26,075 nucleotides of DNA from MADRE2 sp964397015 (GTDB lineage: Bacteria; Desulfobacterota; Desulfobacteria; Desulfobacterales; Desulfobacteraceae). Below are positions 14,509 through 23,379 of this stretch, piece after piece. The notes under the pieces were generated by a model. It was not told the DNA's origin. It saw nothing but the letters and a program-made list of their open reading frames with translations, and searched no databases. A program made the position numbers and the translations under genes. The DNA lies in the NCBI GenBank assembly GCA_964397015.1, contig CAYNHL010000043.1:1-26075 (forward strand), written 5' to 3'. The stretch's first letter is position 1; each line of letters starts with the position of its first letter.

Positions 14509-16917
14509 TCAATAGTCCAGGGATGACACCTCAAGAGCATGGGTCTGGATGAAATTGCGCCTTGGTTCTACTTCTTCACCCATCAGCAGGGTGAATATAT
14601 CATCCGCTTTTTCAGCATCTTCAACATTGACCTGGAGAAACATCCGTTTCTCCGGGTTCATCGTGGTATCCCATAACTGGTCTGCGTTCATTTCTCCCAG
14701 GCCTTTGTAACGCTGAATCGCAATGCCTTTTTTAGCTTCTACAATGATATAGTCAAACAGGCCCTGTGTGTCCGTAAATATTTCACCGTCCGTCTTGTCG
14801 CCTTCTTTGCCGGTCACGGTAAACGGCGGTTTATTGAAAGCCTCCATTTTATCGATATTGTGCTGCATTATTTTATAATCTGAAGTGGAAATGATGCTTC
14901 GTCCAACGCGCACCACAAGTTCACCTGACTCGTTCAATACGTCCATTTCATATATATTGCGCTTTTCATCAAATTCAATCTCGCCTGGAACATAGTGATT
15001 TTCCTGCATTAGCTGACCTAAAGATTCGAGGTTCTGTTTTTCTTCCAGAAAAAACCTGTTTTTTACTCCCTTGGATATCAGAAACAACAGGCTTTCAATA
15101 TCAAATTCACGTCTTTTAAGCCGGTCCACCGCATTGTAATATGCGGTCAGGTTGGTTAAAAAATCGTAAAATTCATCATCTGACAAGGGATCATCCTGGT
15201 CATGGATAAACAGTTTTTTATTGTCACAAATACGTCTTACCAGGTAATTGGCATATTCTTCCTCGTTTTTCAGATAAACGCTGCTGTTGCCTTTTCCAAC
15301 CTTGAACAACGGCGGCTGGGCAATATAAAGGTACCCTTTGGAAATCAAATCCGGCATCTGGCGGTAAAAAAAAGTCAGCAAAAGAGTTCTTATATGGGAT
15401 CCGTCAACGTCGGCATCAGTCATGATAACGATTTTGTGGTAACGGATCTTGTCTATATCATATTCTTCTTTTCCAGCACCCGTGCCCAGAACGGTAATGA
15501 TGTTCTTGATCTCGTCACTGCGCAGTATCTTGTCAAAGCGAGCTTTTTCAACATTTAAAATTTTACCCTTTAACGGCAATATGGCCTGAAACCGCCTGTC
15601 TCTGCCCTGTTTGGCGCTGCCACCTGCTGAATCCCCTTCCACCAGGAAAAGTTCTCTTTCAGCCGGATCTGCAAACTGGCACTCGGCCAGCTTGCCGGGT
15701 AAAGATGAATCAAGCAGGGTTCCTTTTTTCCGGGCAAGTTCACGGGCACGTTTTGCAGCATCCCTGGCCCGTGCAGCATCAACGGCCTTGGATAATATTT
15801 TTTTTGCCACGACAGGGTTTTCTTCCAGGTATTGCCCTAATTTTTCATTTATCAACGATTCGACAATACCCTTGACTTCATTGTTGCCCAGCTTGGTTTT
15901 GGTCTGCCCTTCAAACTGTGGTTCCATGAGCTTGACCGAAATAATCACGGCAAGACCCTCGCGCATATCCTCGCCGCTCAGCTTGATATTCTGCATTGAT
16001 TTTGGCACGTTGCCGGAAGTGATGTAATTGTTTACGGTCCGGGTCATGGCGCCCTTGAACCCTGACACATGAAACCCGCCCTCTATGGTCCTTATATTAT
16101 TGGCAAAAGAATACAGTTTTTCCTTGAAAGTATCATTGTACTGGATCGCCAGTTCAATCTGGACATCCTTTTTTTCCCCTTCAATGTGTATGGGGTCATG
16201 CAGGGCGGTGCAGGAGCGGTTGAGGTATTCAACGTATGAGACAATACCGCCTTCATAGAAAAAATCGTCTTTTTCCGCGGATCTTTCATCCTCGAGTACT
16301 ATGCGCACTCCCCTGTTTAAAAAGGCAAGTTCACGCATGCGCCGGCTTAAAACCTCGTAAATGAATTCATTTGAATTCATTATATCAAAATCAGGCTTGA
16401 ACCGGATACGGGTTCCTCTCTTGACAGTATCACCCCTGACTGTCAATTCGGATGTTTTTTCCCCTTTGGCATAGGTCTGGTGATAAATCCGGCCGTTTTT
16501 ATAAACTTCCATTTCAAGAAAGGATGACAGGGCGTTTACAACGGAAATTCCCACGCCATGGAGCCCTCCTGAAACCTTGTAGGAATCCTTGTCAAATTTT
16601 CCTCCTGCATGAAGCTTGGTCATCACCACCTCACAGGCGGGCATGTTTTCAGTTTCATGCATTTCAACCGGGATTCCCCTGCCATTGTCCTCCACACTGA
16701 CACTTTTGTCGGTATGGATAATGACATTGATCGTATCGCAATGCCCTGCCATGGCCTCGTCAATACTGTTGTCCACCACTTCGTAAACCAGGTGGTGAAG
16801 CCCTTCCAGGTCAATGTTTCCAATATACATGGAGGGTCTTTTACGGACCGCGTCCAGGCCTTTGAGAATTTTTATACTGCCGGCACTGTATTCCGGTGTC
16901 TGTTCTTCATTTTTCAT
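14509..16917 (-). CDS. gyrB: DNA gyrase subunit B
   Basis: This 802-residue type IIA topoisomerase subunit drives ATP-dependent negative supercoiling with GyrA. The GHKL ATPase is N-terminal (Asn50 in VVDNSIDEA, EDNGRGIP, then GGLHGVGISVVNALS). The TOPRIM region has EGDSAGGSAKQGRDRRFQA near residue 425 and DADVDGSHIRTLL near 500. The IQRYKGLGEMN motif is near the end. The length, like E. coli GyrB (804), implies the ~160-residue insert in the TOPRIM-tail region, which shorter GyrB proteins lack. The ATG overlaps the dnaN stop as ATGA, so the two are translationally coupled. No recF lies between them. Confidence 0.97.
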   Translation of the reverse strand: MKNEEQTPEYSAGSIKILKGLDAVRKRPSMYIGNIDLEGLHHLVYEVVDNSIDEAMAGHCDTINVIIHTDKSVSVEDNGRGIPVEMHETENMPACEVVMTKLHAGGKFDKDSYKVSGGLHGVGISVVNALSSFLEMEVYKNGRIYHQTYAKGEKTSELTVRGDTVKRGTRIRFKPDFDIMNSNEFIYEVLSRRMRELAFLNRGVRIVLEDERSAEKDDFFYEGGIVSYVEYLNRSCTALHDPIHIEGEKKDVQIELAIQYNDTFKEKLYSFANNIRTIEGGFHVSGFKGAMTRTVNNYITSGNVPKSMQNIKLSGEDMREGLAVIISVKLMEPQFEGQTKTKLGNNEVKGIVESLINEKLGQYLEENPVVAKKILSKAVDAARARDAAKRARELARKKGTLLDSSLPGKLAECQFADPAERELFLVEGDSAGGSAKQGRDRRFQAILPLKGKILNVEKARFDKILRSDEIKNIITVLGTGAGKEEYDIDKIRYHKIVIMTDADVDGSHIRTLLLTFFYRQMPDLISKGYLYIAQPPLFKVGKGNSSVYLKNEEEYANYLVRRICDNKKLFIHDQDDPLSDDEFYDFLTNLTAYYNAVDRLKRREFDIESLLFLISKGVKNRFFLEEKQNLESLGQLMQENHYVPGEIEFDEKRNIYEMDVLNESGELVVRVGRSIISTSDYKIMQHNIDKMEAFNKPPFTVTGKEGDKTDGEIFTDTQGLFDYIIVEAKKGIAIQRYKGLGEMNADQLWDTTMNPEKRMFLQVNVEDAEKADDIFTLLMGEEVEPRRNFIQTHALEVSSLDY

Positions 16918-18035
16918 GAGATATGCATCGCCATAATAACACAGATTAATTTATCATCGTCAAAGGGTTTTATAATACAGGGACTTCTGCTGTCCTTTAT
17001 ATAAAGGCGGATATTTTCGTTATCAATTACACTCAAGGCATCAACAAAATATCTTGGATTAAAGGCACTTTTTATTTCCTCACCTTTATACCCGATCGCC
17101 ACTTTTTCTTTGGATTCACCTATTTCCGGATTTGTAATGGTCAGCAAAAGCTCGTCATTATAAAAACTGAACAAAACGCTTTTATATTCTTCAGATGTAA
17201 GAATTGAAACTCTCCGCAACACTGTGGAAAGGCGGGTTTTGTCCATTTCGATGGGTACAAGTTCACTGTAGTTGAGTACGGGCTGATAATCCGGATACTG
17301 GCCCTCCAGCAGTTTTATCATAATGGATTCATTTTCTTTTTGAACAATGAAATGATTATCCTTTATTCCAATTTTAAGAGGCTCATCTCCTGAGCTTATA
17401 AATTTTCCCAGCTCATACAGGCCTTTTTTGGGTATCAGCACCCGGCCGTCCGGCATTACAAATTCTCCTTCATAAGGCGCTTCAAAGCAATGAAGCCTGC
17501 GGGAATCCGTAGATACTATCCTCAAAAGCTGTCCATCTTCATTTTCAATTTTCTCAAGCAGCGCTCCAAGAACATAAACCCTTTTTTCTTCGCTGGAGCT
17601 TCCTATGACCGTGGCTACATCCACCATTTTCTTCAAGCTTGCAGCATTGATTTCTACAAACAAAATATCTGAAATGGCAGGGGTCTCAGGAAAATTTTCA
17701 AAATCGGATGATACAATATGAAACAGGGAATCCCCTGTTCCGATTTCGACCCACCTGTTTTCCACTTCATTGACCAGTACATCGTTTTCAGGGTATTCTT
17801 TTATGATCTCATAGAATTTTCTGGAATGAATGGATAAAACTCCTTCTGATTCAACATGTGCATCATAGGTACCTTGAAACACGGTTTCCAGGTCATTGGC
17901 TGTTATGGATAACGTGGTGACCTGAGCATGTATCAGAATATCAGATGTTATGCTCAAATTGGTCTTTCTTCCTGTCAGTCCCTGTATTCTGCCAAGAATG
18001 TCAGCAATTATTTTCCTGTTGCATGTAAATTTCAT
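16914..18035 (-). CDS. dnaN: DNA polymerase III beta subunit (sliding clamp)
   Basis: This 373-residue clamp protein has the length of the family (E. coli 366) and forms a dimeric ring that tethers polymerase III. The three repeated clamp domains fall at about 1-120, 125-250 and 250-373. Recognisable segments are TDSRRLHCFEAPYE, LLEGQYPDYQPVL, AFNPRYFVDAL and the C-terminal CVIMAMHIS, equivalent to the usual VIMPMRL ending. The start at 18035 has a modest Shine-Dalgarno (AAGGG). The gene ends inside the gyrB start. dnaA is not upstream; a 287-bp AT-rich spacer and the rdgC pair are. Confidence 0.95.
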   Translation of the reverse strand: MKFTCNRKIIADILGRIQGLTGRKTNLSITSDILIHAQVTTLSITANDLETVFQGTYDAHVESEGVLSIHSRKFYEIIKEYPENDVLVNEVENRWVEIGTGDSLFHIVSSDFENFPETPAISDILFVEINAASLKKMVDVATVIGSSSEEKRVYVLGALLEKIENEDGQLLRIVSTDSRRLHCFEAPYEGEFVMPDGRVLIPKKGLYELGKFISSGDEPLKIGIKDNHFIVQKENESIMIKLLEGQYPDYQPVLNYSELVPIEMDKTRLSTVLRRVSILTSEEYKSVLFSFYNDELLLTITNPEIGESKEKVAIGYKGEEIKSAFNPRYFVDALSVIDNENIRLYIKDSRSPCIIKPFDDDKLICVIMAMHIS

Positions 18036-18322
18036 TGATGACCCTTTTTTTCATATTGAAACCAACATTTTCTATATCTATCTTAATCCTGCATTTTTAT
18101 CAATTTAAATATGAGACTGTAATGTTGTTAAGTTAATATATAAAAGACAATAATAACAATAAGGGCTGTTCAAATGTTCAAAATTATATAACCGATTGAT
18201 TCAAAAGATATAAATTTAAAAAAACAGGGTCAGTAACCATTTTGGTTATAAGTGCATAACCATGGTGTTTTGATAAAGCATTGATTCAGTGTTCAAAACC
18301 CTTTTTTTTATAAACATACTTT
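18036..18322. other. AT-rich spacer upstream of dnaN; no gene seen
   Basis: This 287-bp interval between the rdgC second half and dnaN has no convincing ORF. It is strongly AT-rich, with runs such as TTAATATATAAAAG near 18135, and has three GTTCAAA copies (around 18170-18300). It must hold the dnaN promoter, but I cannot pick one with confidence. One DnaA-box-like site (TTATGCACT on the minus strand, 18251-18259, 8/9 to TTATNCACA) lies among palindromes at 18235-18261. Confidence 0.7.
18235..18261. promoter_or_regulatory. Nested palindromes upstream of dnaN (operator candidate)
   Basis: AACCA/TGGTT (18235-18239 and 18243-18247) forms one small inverted repeat. It overlaps a second with arms GGTTAT (18244-18249) and ATAACC (18256-18261). 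The shared GGTT means only one can form at a time. The second encloses the DnaA-box-like sequence. This could be an operator for dnaN-gyrB or a DnaA site; neither is shown. Confidence 0.35.
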
Positions 18323-18853
18323 TCAACCATCGATCCATTTTCGAATTTCCTGCAGCTGTGCATGTTTCCAGTCATCCTGGGTTCTAAGCTGGACATATTT
18401 TAAAAACAGTGTGTCTATAACCTGGAAAATTTTCAAATAAAGATGGGTTTTTTCAAGCAGGAAACCCTCTGTTTCATCCGTATCTGAAGACCTTGATACC
18501 ACCGGTGTTTTAAGCCCGGTGACATTCAGGCTTTCCCCTTTGAGGGTCAGTTTATATTCTGTGTCTCCTATTGTGCATGTGAGATTGATCTGGATCACAT
18601 AGGCACCTTTTTTAAGTGCGGTTGTACCTTCTTCAAGGCCTGCCTGGTCCCCTTTTATGGATATTCTTTCCGTTGATTTATCCTTGAGGTTGTTTTCAAG
18701 TACGATTCCGTTACCTATATCGAGTGTTACAGGTTCGCCTGATTCAAAATAGGGGGAAAGGTCAATGTCGTTTTCAATTAAAAACCAGATCCAGGTCAAA
18801 AATTCATTGCCAAGAAATTTGTATTTATTGTATGCAGTGGATATATCAAGCAT
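18323..18853 (-). CDS. RdgC-like protein, C-terminal half as separate ORF
   Basis: This 176-residue protein opens with a YKFLGNEFLTWIWFLIEND stretch, resembling the segment that follows the N-terminal domain in single-chain RdgC-like proteins of deltaproteobacteria as I recall them. A beta-rich middle (VTLDIGNGIVLEN, YVIQINLTCTIGDTEYKLTLKGESL) and a helical tail follow. It starts 3 bp after the stop of the RdgC N-terminal gene, with GAGGT overlapping that stop, so translation is coupled. I infer that the two chains together make one RdgC-type ring-forming DNA-binding protein. The similarity to E. coli RdgC itself is weak in this half, so a separate partner protein is the alternative. Confidence 0.6.
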   Translation of the reverse strand: MLDISTAYNKYKFLGNEFLTWIWFLIENDIDLSPYFESGEPVTLDIGNGIVLENNLKDKSTERISIKGDQAGLEEGTTALKKGAYVIQINLTCTIGDTEYKLTLKGESLNVTGLKTPVVSRSSDTDETEGFLLEKTHLYLKIFQVIDTLFLKYVQLRTQDDWKHAQLQEIRKWIDG

Positions 18854-18856
18854 GGT

Positions 18857-19471
18857 TTACCTCGAATATTTAATAAGGCTTAAGTTGAACATCTTGTCTT
18901 TTTCAGATGCTGAAAACCCGGATCTTTTTTCAATCATGGTATAAGGGAAAATACTGATGGCGTTTAAATCAAATGATTTTAAGAACAGTGTCTGGAAAAA
19001 TTCATTTGCCGCTTTCTGGGTGGAAAAAAAATATAAAGTTGCAGCCTCGTAATCCCATAGAATGTCATAGGTGCTGGGGATGGAGGGCATTTTCCTCATG
19101 AGCATGTCCACTACCTGGCCTTTGAGCTCGGATTTTTCATTTTTGGATAAAAAATTCCGGTTGGTTTTTTCTTTTTTCTTGGCCGCTTCAAGTGCCATAT
19201 GTTTTTTGACAAGTTTAAGCGGTACATTTTTTTTATCAATGCGCATGGAAAATACAAAATATCTGCCAAAGATAAAAGAATCGGTTTCAAAATCAGGTGA
19301 ATAGGGGTTTTCATAACTTGTCCATCCGGCCAGAACCTCATCATACTCGCTTTCTATTCCCGGGATGGTGTGTTTTAAAAGGCCGGTTTTCACCTTTTCC
19401 ATTACGGAATCTTCAAACGTTCCCTCAATATGATACCGGCAGACAGAAACAGTTGACGATATTATTCCCAT
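18857..19471 (-). CDS. rdgC: Recombination-associated protein RdgC, N-terminal half
   Basis: This 204-residue protein aligns with the N-terminal part of RdgC. PLKLVKKHMALEAAKKKEK then LSKNEKSELKGQVVDMLMRK corresponds to the E. coli lysine-rich helix and 'LKDEVLHSLLPRA'. YDILWDYEAATLYFFSTQKAANEFFQTLF corresponds to '[25 protein letters not shown]'. RdgC forms a dimeric ring around DNA and limits RecA. The usual length is about 300, so this ORF stops well short and the next ORF seems to supply the rest. Start 19471 has AAGGAG at ideal spacing. The gene is divergent from the pyruvate:ferredoxin oxidoreductase gene. Confidence 0.72.
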   Translation of the reverse strand: MGIISSTVSVCRYHIEGTFEDSVMEKVKTGLLKHTIPGIESEYDEVLAGWTSYENPYSPDFETDSFIFGRYFVFSMRIDKKNVPLKLVKKHMALEAAKKKEKTNRNFLSKNEKSELKGQVVDMLMRKMPSIPSTYDILWDYEAATLYFFSTQKAANEFFQTLFLKSFDLNAISIFPYTMIEKRSGFSASEKDKMFNLSLIKYSR

Positions 19472-19683
19472 TTTAGCTCCTTGAATTCAGCCTCTTGTTA
19501 TGTTGTTACGGATGAAAATTTTTTCCGGCATATCCGCTTGGCGCTTTTACCATATATTGAAAAAAAAAGACAGTGATCCCAATAATGCCAAATACAACAT
19601 ATCCGGGTCATAAAAAAAGGTATCACCTTTACACTGCATGCGCTGCAGCTTGCAGTAGGTATTTTTAAAATTCAGGTAAAAGA
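19472..19683. promoter_or_regulatory. Divergent control region with two palindromes upstream of PFOR
   Basis: The rdgC-PFOR intergenic interval holds no gene. AAAGGT-ATC-ACCTTT is a perfect inverted repeat at 19616-19630. Two bases further on, ACTGCA (19633-19638) and TGCAGT (19651-19656) form a second one with a 12-nt centre. They end about 28 bp upstream of the PFOR -35 box, a typical position for an activator or co-operating repressor. The rdgC promoter must also lie here but is not clear. Confidence 0.45.
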
Positions 19684-19712
19684 TTTACATATAAAAGGAA
19701 CTGGGGTATGAT
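19684..19712 (+). promoter_or_regulatory. Sigma70-type promoter for PFOR
   Basis: TTTACA (19684-19689, 5/6) and TATGAT (19707-19712, 5/6) are separated by exactly 17 bp. Transcription would start near 19719, leaving a leader of about 65 nt before the ATG at 19784. This is the best-looking protein-gene promoter in the window. Confidence 0.7.
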
Positions 19713-19783
19713 ACTTCTTTTTAAATAAGAGAGTTAGTATGTTTGGACATTTTGGATAAAAACATCACAACGAGGTGGGTGTA

Positions 19784-22700
19784 ATGAAAAAGAAAATGCA
19801 GACAATTGACGGAAATACGGCGGCAACCCATGTGGCTTATGCCATGAGTGAAGTAGCGGCCATATATCCGATAACCCCTTCAAGTCCGCTTGGTGAAACA
19901 GCAGATACATGGGCTTCAAAAGGCAGGAAAAATATTTTCGGCCATGTATTGAATATAAAGCAGATGCAGTCGGAAGCCGGCGCGGCGGGGGCCGTACATG
20001 GTTCACTGGCAGCAGGTGCCCTGACAACGACATTTACAGCCTCCCAGGGACTTTTGCTTAAAATTCCCAACATGTATAAAATTTCCGGAGAACTGCTGCC
20101 GTGTGTATTCCATGTCACTGCCCGGTCTATTTCAGCTCACGCCCTGTCTATTTTCGGGGATCATCAGGACGTCATGGCAGCCAGGCAGACAGGATTTGCC
20201 ATGCTGGCATCCAATTCAGTCCAGGAAGCCCAGGATCTGGCCCTTGTAGCCCATCTTGCCACCCTTGAGGGAAGGGTACCGTTTCTGCATTTTTTTGACG
20301 GATTCAGGACCTCCCATGAAATACAGAAAATTGAAATGATAGATTACGAGGACATGGCCGCCTTGATGAACTGGGATGCATACCGTGCATTCAAACAGCG
20401 GTCTGTCAATCCGGAACATCCTGATACCCGGGGTACAGCCCAGAACCCGGATATTTATTTTCAGGGAAGGGAAGCTGTCAATCCCTATTACCTGAAAATT
20501 CCAGCCATTGTCAAAGACTGCATGAATAAGGTAAAAAATCTGACAGGCCGGTCTTATAACCTGTTTGACTATGTGGGAGACCCGGAGGCCGACAGGGTTA
20601 TAGTTGCCATGGGCTCAGGGTGTGAAGCTATCGAGGAATCAATTGAAAAACTGAATGAAGACGGTGAGCGCCTGGGTCTTGTCAAGGTCAGGCTGTACCG
20701 GCCTTTTGATACATCAGCATTTCTCGCTGCCCTGCCTGCAAGTGTCGAGACACTGACAGTACTTGACCGGACCAAAGAACCTGGCAGTATAGGTGATCCA
20801 CTGTATACTGACGTTTGCACCGCGTTCATGGAAAAAGGATTTTCGCCCAAAATCATCAGCGGCAGGTACGGGCTGAGCTCCAAGGAGTTCAATCCCCCCA
20901 TGATCAAGGCGGTGTGTGACAACATGATGGCCTTTTCGCCAAAAAACCACTTTACCGTGGGTATTATCGATGATGTAACCCGGTCTTCCCTCGAGGTGAC
21001 TTCCTCCTCCTTTAATCCTGCTCCTGAAAGCACCATCAGTGCAAAATTCTGGGGACTTGGATCGGATGGAACCGTTGGTGCAAACCAGAGTGCCATTAAA
21101 ATTATCGGGGATAACACCGATAAATATGCCCAGGGATATTTTGCCTATGATTCAAAAAAATCCGGCGGATTGACCGTTTCTCACCTGAGATTCGGTGACA
21201 GTCCGATTAAATCGACCTACCAGATAAGCACCCCGGATTTCGTGGCCTGCCATAAATCCAATTATGTGGAAATATATGACGTGCTCAAGGGGATAAAGGA
21301 CGGGGGCACCTTTTTATTGAACGCCCCGTGGTCGGTTGACGAAATGAAAGATCATATTCCAGGTGATGTAAGAAAGACAATTTTTGAAAAGAAATTGAAA
21401 TTCTATGTTATCGATGCAGTGAAAATAGCCGGTGAGGTCGGGCTGGGAAACCGGATCAACATGATCATGCAGACCTGTTTTTTCAAACTTGCAAACATTC
21501 TTCCTGTTGAAGAAGCCATCACCCTTTTGAAAAACGATATCAAGGAAATGTTCGGTAAAAAAGGGGACAAGGTAGTCTCCATGAATATCGAGGCAGTGGA
21601 TAGAACCCTGGACAATCTCATTGAAATCAAGGTTCCTGAGTCATGGAAGGATGGAGAGAAACCGGTTGAAACAAAGGAAAAAGCCACGGCTTTCGTCGAA
21701 AACGTCATGCAGCCCATTATGGCCCTGGCTGGAGATGACCTTCCGGTAAGCGTATTTTCACCGGACGGGGTGTTTGAAAACGGTACCAGTAAGTATGAAA
21801 AAAGAGGTGTGGCCATCATGGTGCCGGAATGGATTCCCGAAAACTGTATTCAGTGCAACCAGTGTTCGTTTGTCTGTCCCCATGCCGCAATTATTCCCAT
21901 TGTTGCAACAGCGGAAGAACTCGAAAACGCTCCTGATACATTTGAGACCATTGAGGGCAAGGGAAAGGGTATGGAAGACTACAGGTTCAGAGTCCAGGTC
22001 AATCCTCTGGACTGCCAGGGATGCGGAAACTGCGCCGATATCTGCCCATCAAAGACAAAGGCTTTGGAAATGAAGCCACTGGATTCCCAGTTAGATCCAC
22101 AAAAAGACAACCACGCTTTTTCCCTGACCATTCCTTTCAAGGAAACACTGGGGAAACGCGAATCGGTAAAGGGCAGCCAGCTTTACAAGCCGCTGCTCGA
22201 ATTCTCTGGGGCTTGCGCAGGATGCGGAGAAACACCGTATGTAAAAGTTCTGACCCAGCTGTTCGGCGAGCGGATGACCGTTGCCAATGCCACCGGGTGC
22301 AGTTCCATCTGGGGCGGTTCAGCACCTTCGACACCCTACTGCACCAACAAGGATGGCCATGGGCCGGCCTGGGCCAGCTCCCTGTTCGAGGATGCCGCAG
22401 AATATGGATACGGCATGATGCTCGCTACCAACAACCGCCGGACCATCCTGGCCAAAAAAATTGAAAAGGCTCTTGAAACCGATATTCCAAAGGATCTTAA
22501 AGATGCATTCAAGGGATGGCTGGAATCGAGAAATGATGCAGATGGCTCAAAAACCTATGGAGACCGGATGAAAAAATTGCTGCCGGGTCACCTGGATAAT
22601 TCTCTGCTGTCTGCCGTTTATGAAGAAAAAGATGTATTTGTCAAAAAATCCCACTGGGTGTTTGGCGGTGACGGATGGGCATATGATATCGGGTTCGGAG

Positions 22701-23305
22701 GACTGGATCATGTCCTTGCTTCCGGCGAAGATATCAATATCCTGGTGATGGATACCGAAGTTTATTCCAATACCGGCGGCCAGTCCTCAAAAGCCACCCC
22801 CACCGGTGCCATTGCAAAATATGCAGCTTCGGGTAAGAAAATCGGTAAAAAAGACCTCGGCCGTATCGCCATGACTTACGGATATATCTATGTGGCTGCT
22901 ATTTCAATGGGTGCCAATAAAAACCAGACCGTCAAGGCGTTTGTGGAAGCTGAAAAATATCCCGGACCTTCCCTGATTATAGCCTATGCCCCCTGTATCA
23001 ATCAGGGCATCCGCAAAGGCATGGGTAAATCGCAGGAAGAGGGAAAGCTGGCTGTTGAATCCGGATACTGGCCCTTGTACCGGTATAACCCGGAACTGAT
23101 AGATCAGGGAAAAAATCCCTTTAATCTGGACTCCAAGGCTCCGGACGGCTCTCTCCAGGAATTTTTGAGCGGTGAAACCCGTTTTGCAGCCCTTGAAAAA
23201 AGTTTTCCGGAAGAATCCAGGAGGTTGAGAGCCAGGCTGGACCAGGAAGTAAATGATCGTTACACAATCTTGAAAATGATGGCGGATGTTGAAAAAGAAA
23301 ACTGA
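19784..23305 (+). CDS. nifJ: Pyruvate:ferredoxin (flavodoxin) oxidoreductase, single chain
   Basis: This 1173-residue enzyme interconverts pyruvate + CoA and acetyl-CoA + CO2 with ferredoxin or flavodoxin, the central carbon step of many anaerobes. In order it has: the pyrimidine/CoA-binding domains from YPITPSSPLGE, a gamma domain (FWGLGSDGTVGANQSAIKIIG), a two-cluster ferredoxin domain with CIQCNQCSFVCP (from residue 688) and CQGCGNCADICP (from 744), and the TPP domain. The proximal cluster cysteines are CAGCGE (from 811) and a later Cys in YAPCINQG; TPP-Mg binding is GDGWAYDIGFGG (from 962). Length matches NifJ/Por (about 1170-1230). The start at ATG 19784 is preferred to an in-frame GTG at 19775 because GAGGTGG (19772-19778) is its Shine-Dalgarno. 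Confidence 0.97.
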   Translation: MKKKMQTIDGNTAATHVAYAMSEVAAIYPITPSSPLGETADTWASKGRKNIFGHVLNIKQMQSEAGAAGAVHGSLAAGALTTTFTASQGLLLKIPNMYKISGELLPCVFHVTARSISAHALSIFGDHQDVMAARQTGFAMLASNSVQEAQDLALVAHLATLEGRVPFLHFFDGFRTSHEIQKIEMIDYEDMAALMNWDAYRAFKQRSVNPEHPDTRGTAQNPDIYFQGREAVNPYYLKIPAIVKDCMNKVKNLTGRSYNLFDYVGDPEADRVIVAMGSGCEAIEESIEKLNEDGERLGLVKVRLYRPFDTSAFLAALPASVETLTVLDRTKEPGSIGDPLYTDVCTAFMEKGFSPKIISGRYGLSSKEFNPPMIKAVCDNMMAFSPKNHFTVGIIDDVTRSSLEVTSSSFNPAPESTISAKFWGLGSDGTVGANQSAIKIIGDNTDKYAQGYFAYDSKKSGGLTVSHLRFGDSPIKSTYQISTPDFVACHKSNYVEIYDVLKGIKDGGTFLLNAPWSVDEMKDHIPGDVRKTIFEKKLKFYVIDAVKIAGEVGLGNRINMIMQTCFFKLANILPVEEAITLLKNDIKEMFGKKGDKVVSMNIEAVDRTLDNLIEIKVPESWKDGEKPVETKEKATAFVENVMQPIMALAGDDLPVSVFSPDGVFENGTSKYEKRGVAIMVPEWIPENCIQCNQCSFVCPHAAIIPIVATAEELENAPDTFETIEGKGKGMEDYRFRVQVNPLDCQGCGNCADICPSKTKALEMKPLDSQLDPQKDNHAFSLTIPFKETLGKRESVKGSQLYKPLLEFSGACAGCGETPYVKVLTQLFGERMTVANATGCSSIWGGSAPSTPYCTNKDGHGPAWASSLFEDAAEYGYGMMLATNNRRTILAKKIEKALETDIPKDLKDAFKGWLESRNDADGSKTYGDRMKKLLPGHLDNSLLSAVYEEKDVFVKKSHWVFGGDGWAYDIGFGGLDHVLASGEDINILVMDTEVYSNTGGQSSKATPTGAIAKYAASGKKIGKKDLGRIAMTYGYIYVAAISMGANKNQTVKAFVEAEKYPGPSLIIAYAPCINQGIRKGMGKSQEEGKLAVESGYWPLYRYNPELIDQGKNPFNLDSKAPDGSLQEFLSGETRFAALEKSFPEESRRLRARLDQEVNDRYTILKMMADVEKEN

Positions 23306-23318
23306 TATCTTCATTGAC

Positions 23319-23348
23319 GGCGGGCAGGGTGAAAATCTTTGGCCCGCC
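23319..23348 (+). terminator. GC-rich hairpin between PFOR and the XRE-cupin gene
   Basis: GGCGGGC (23319-23325) and GCCCGCC (23342-23348) are perfect complements around a 16-nt loop. AATTTATTC follows, which is only mildly U-rich, so termination would be partial. It could separate the highly expressed PFOR from the regulator or stabilise the PFOR mRNA 3' end. Confidence 0.5.
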
Positions 23349-23379
23349 AATTTATTCAGCTGATACAAGGAGGAAAATC

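Noticed and set aside
18036..18322. Chromosome replication origin
   Set aside because: Only one near-match DnaA box was found, and dnaA is absent; too little for an oriC call.
19775..19783. GTG start at 19775 for PFOR
   Set aside because: That GTG is part of the GAGGTGG ribosome-binding site for the ATG at 19784.
20216..21819. Long minus-strand ORFs under the PFOR gene
   Set aside because: They are antisense shadows of a clearly conserved enzyme and have no family features.
23314..23379. Earlier start for the XRE-cupin protein
   Set aside because: It would run through the GC-rich hairpin, and AAGGAGG is ideally placed for the ATG at 23380.
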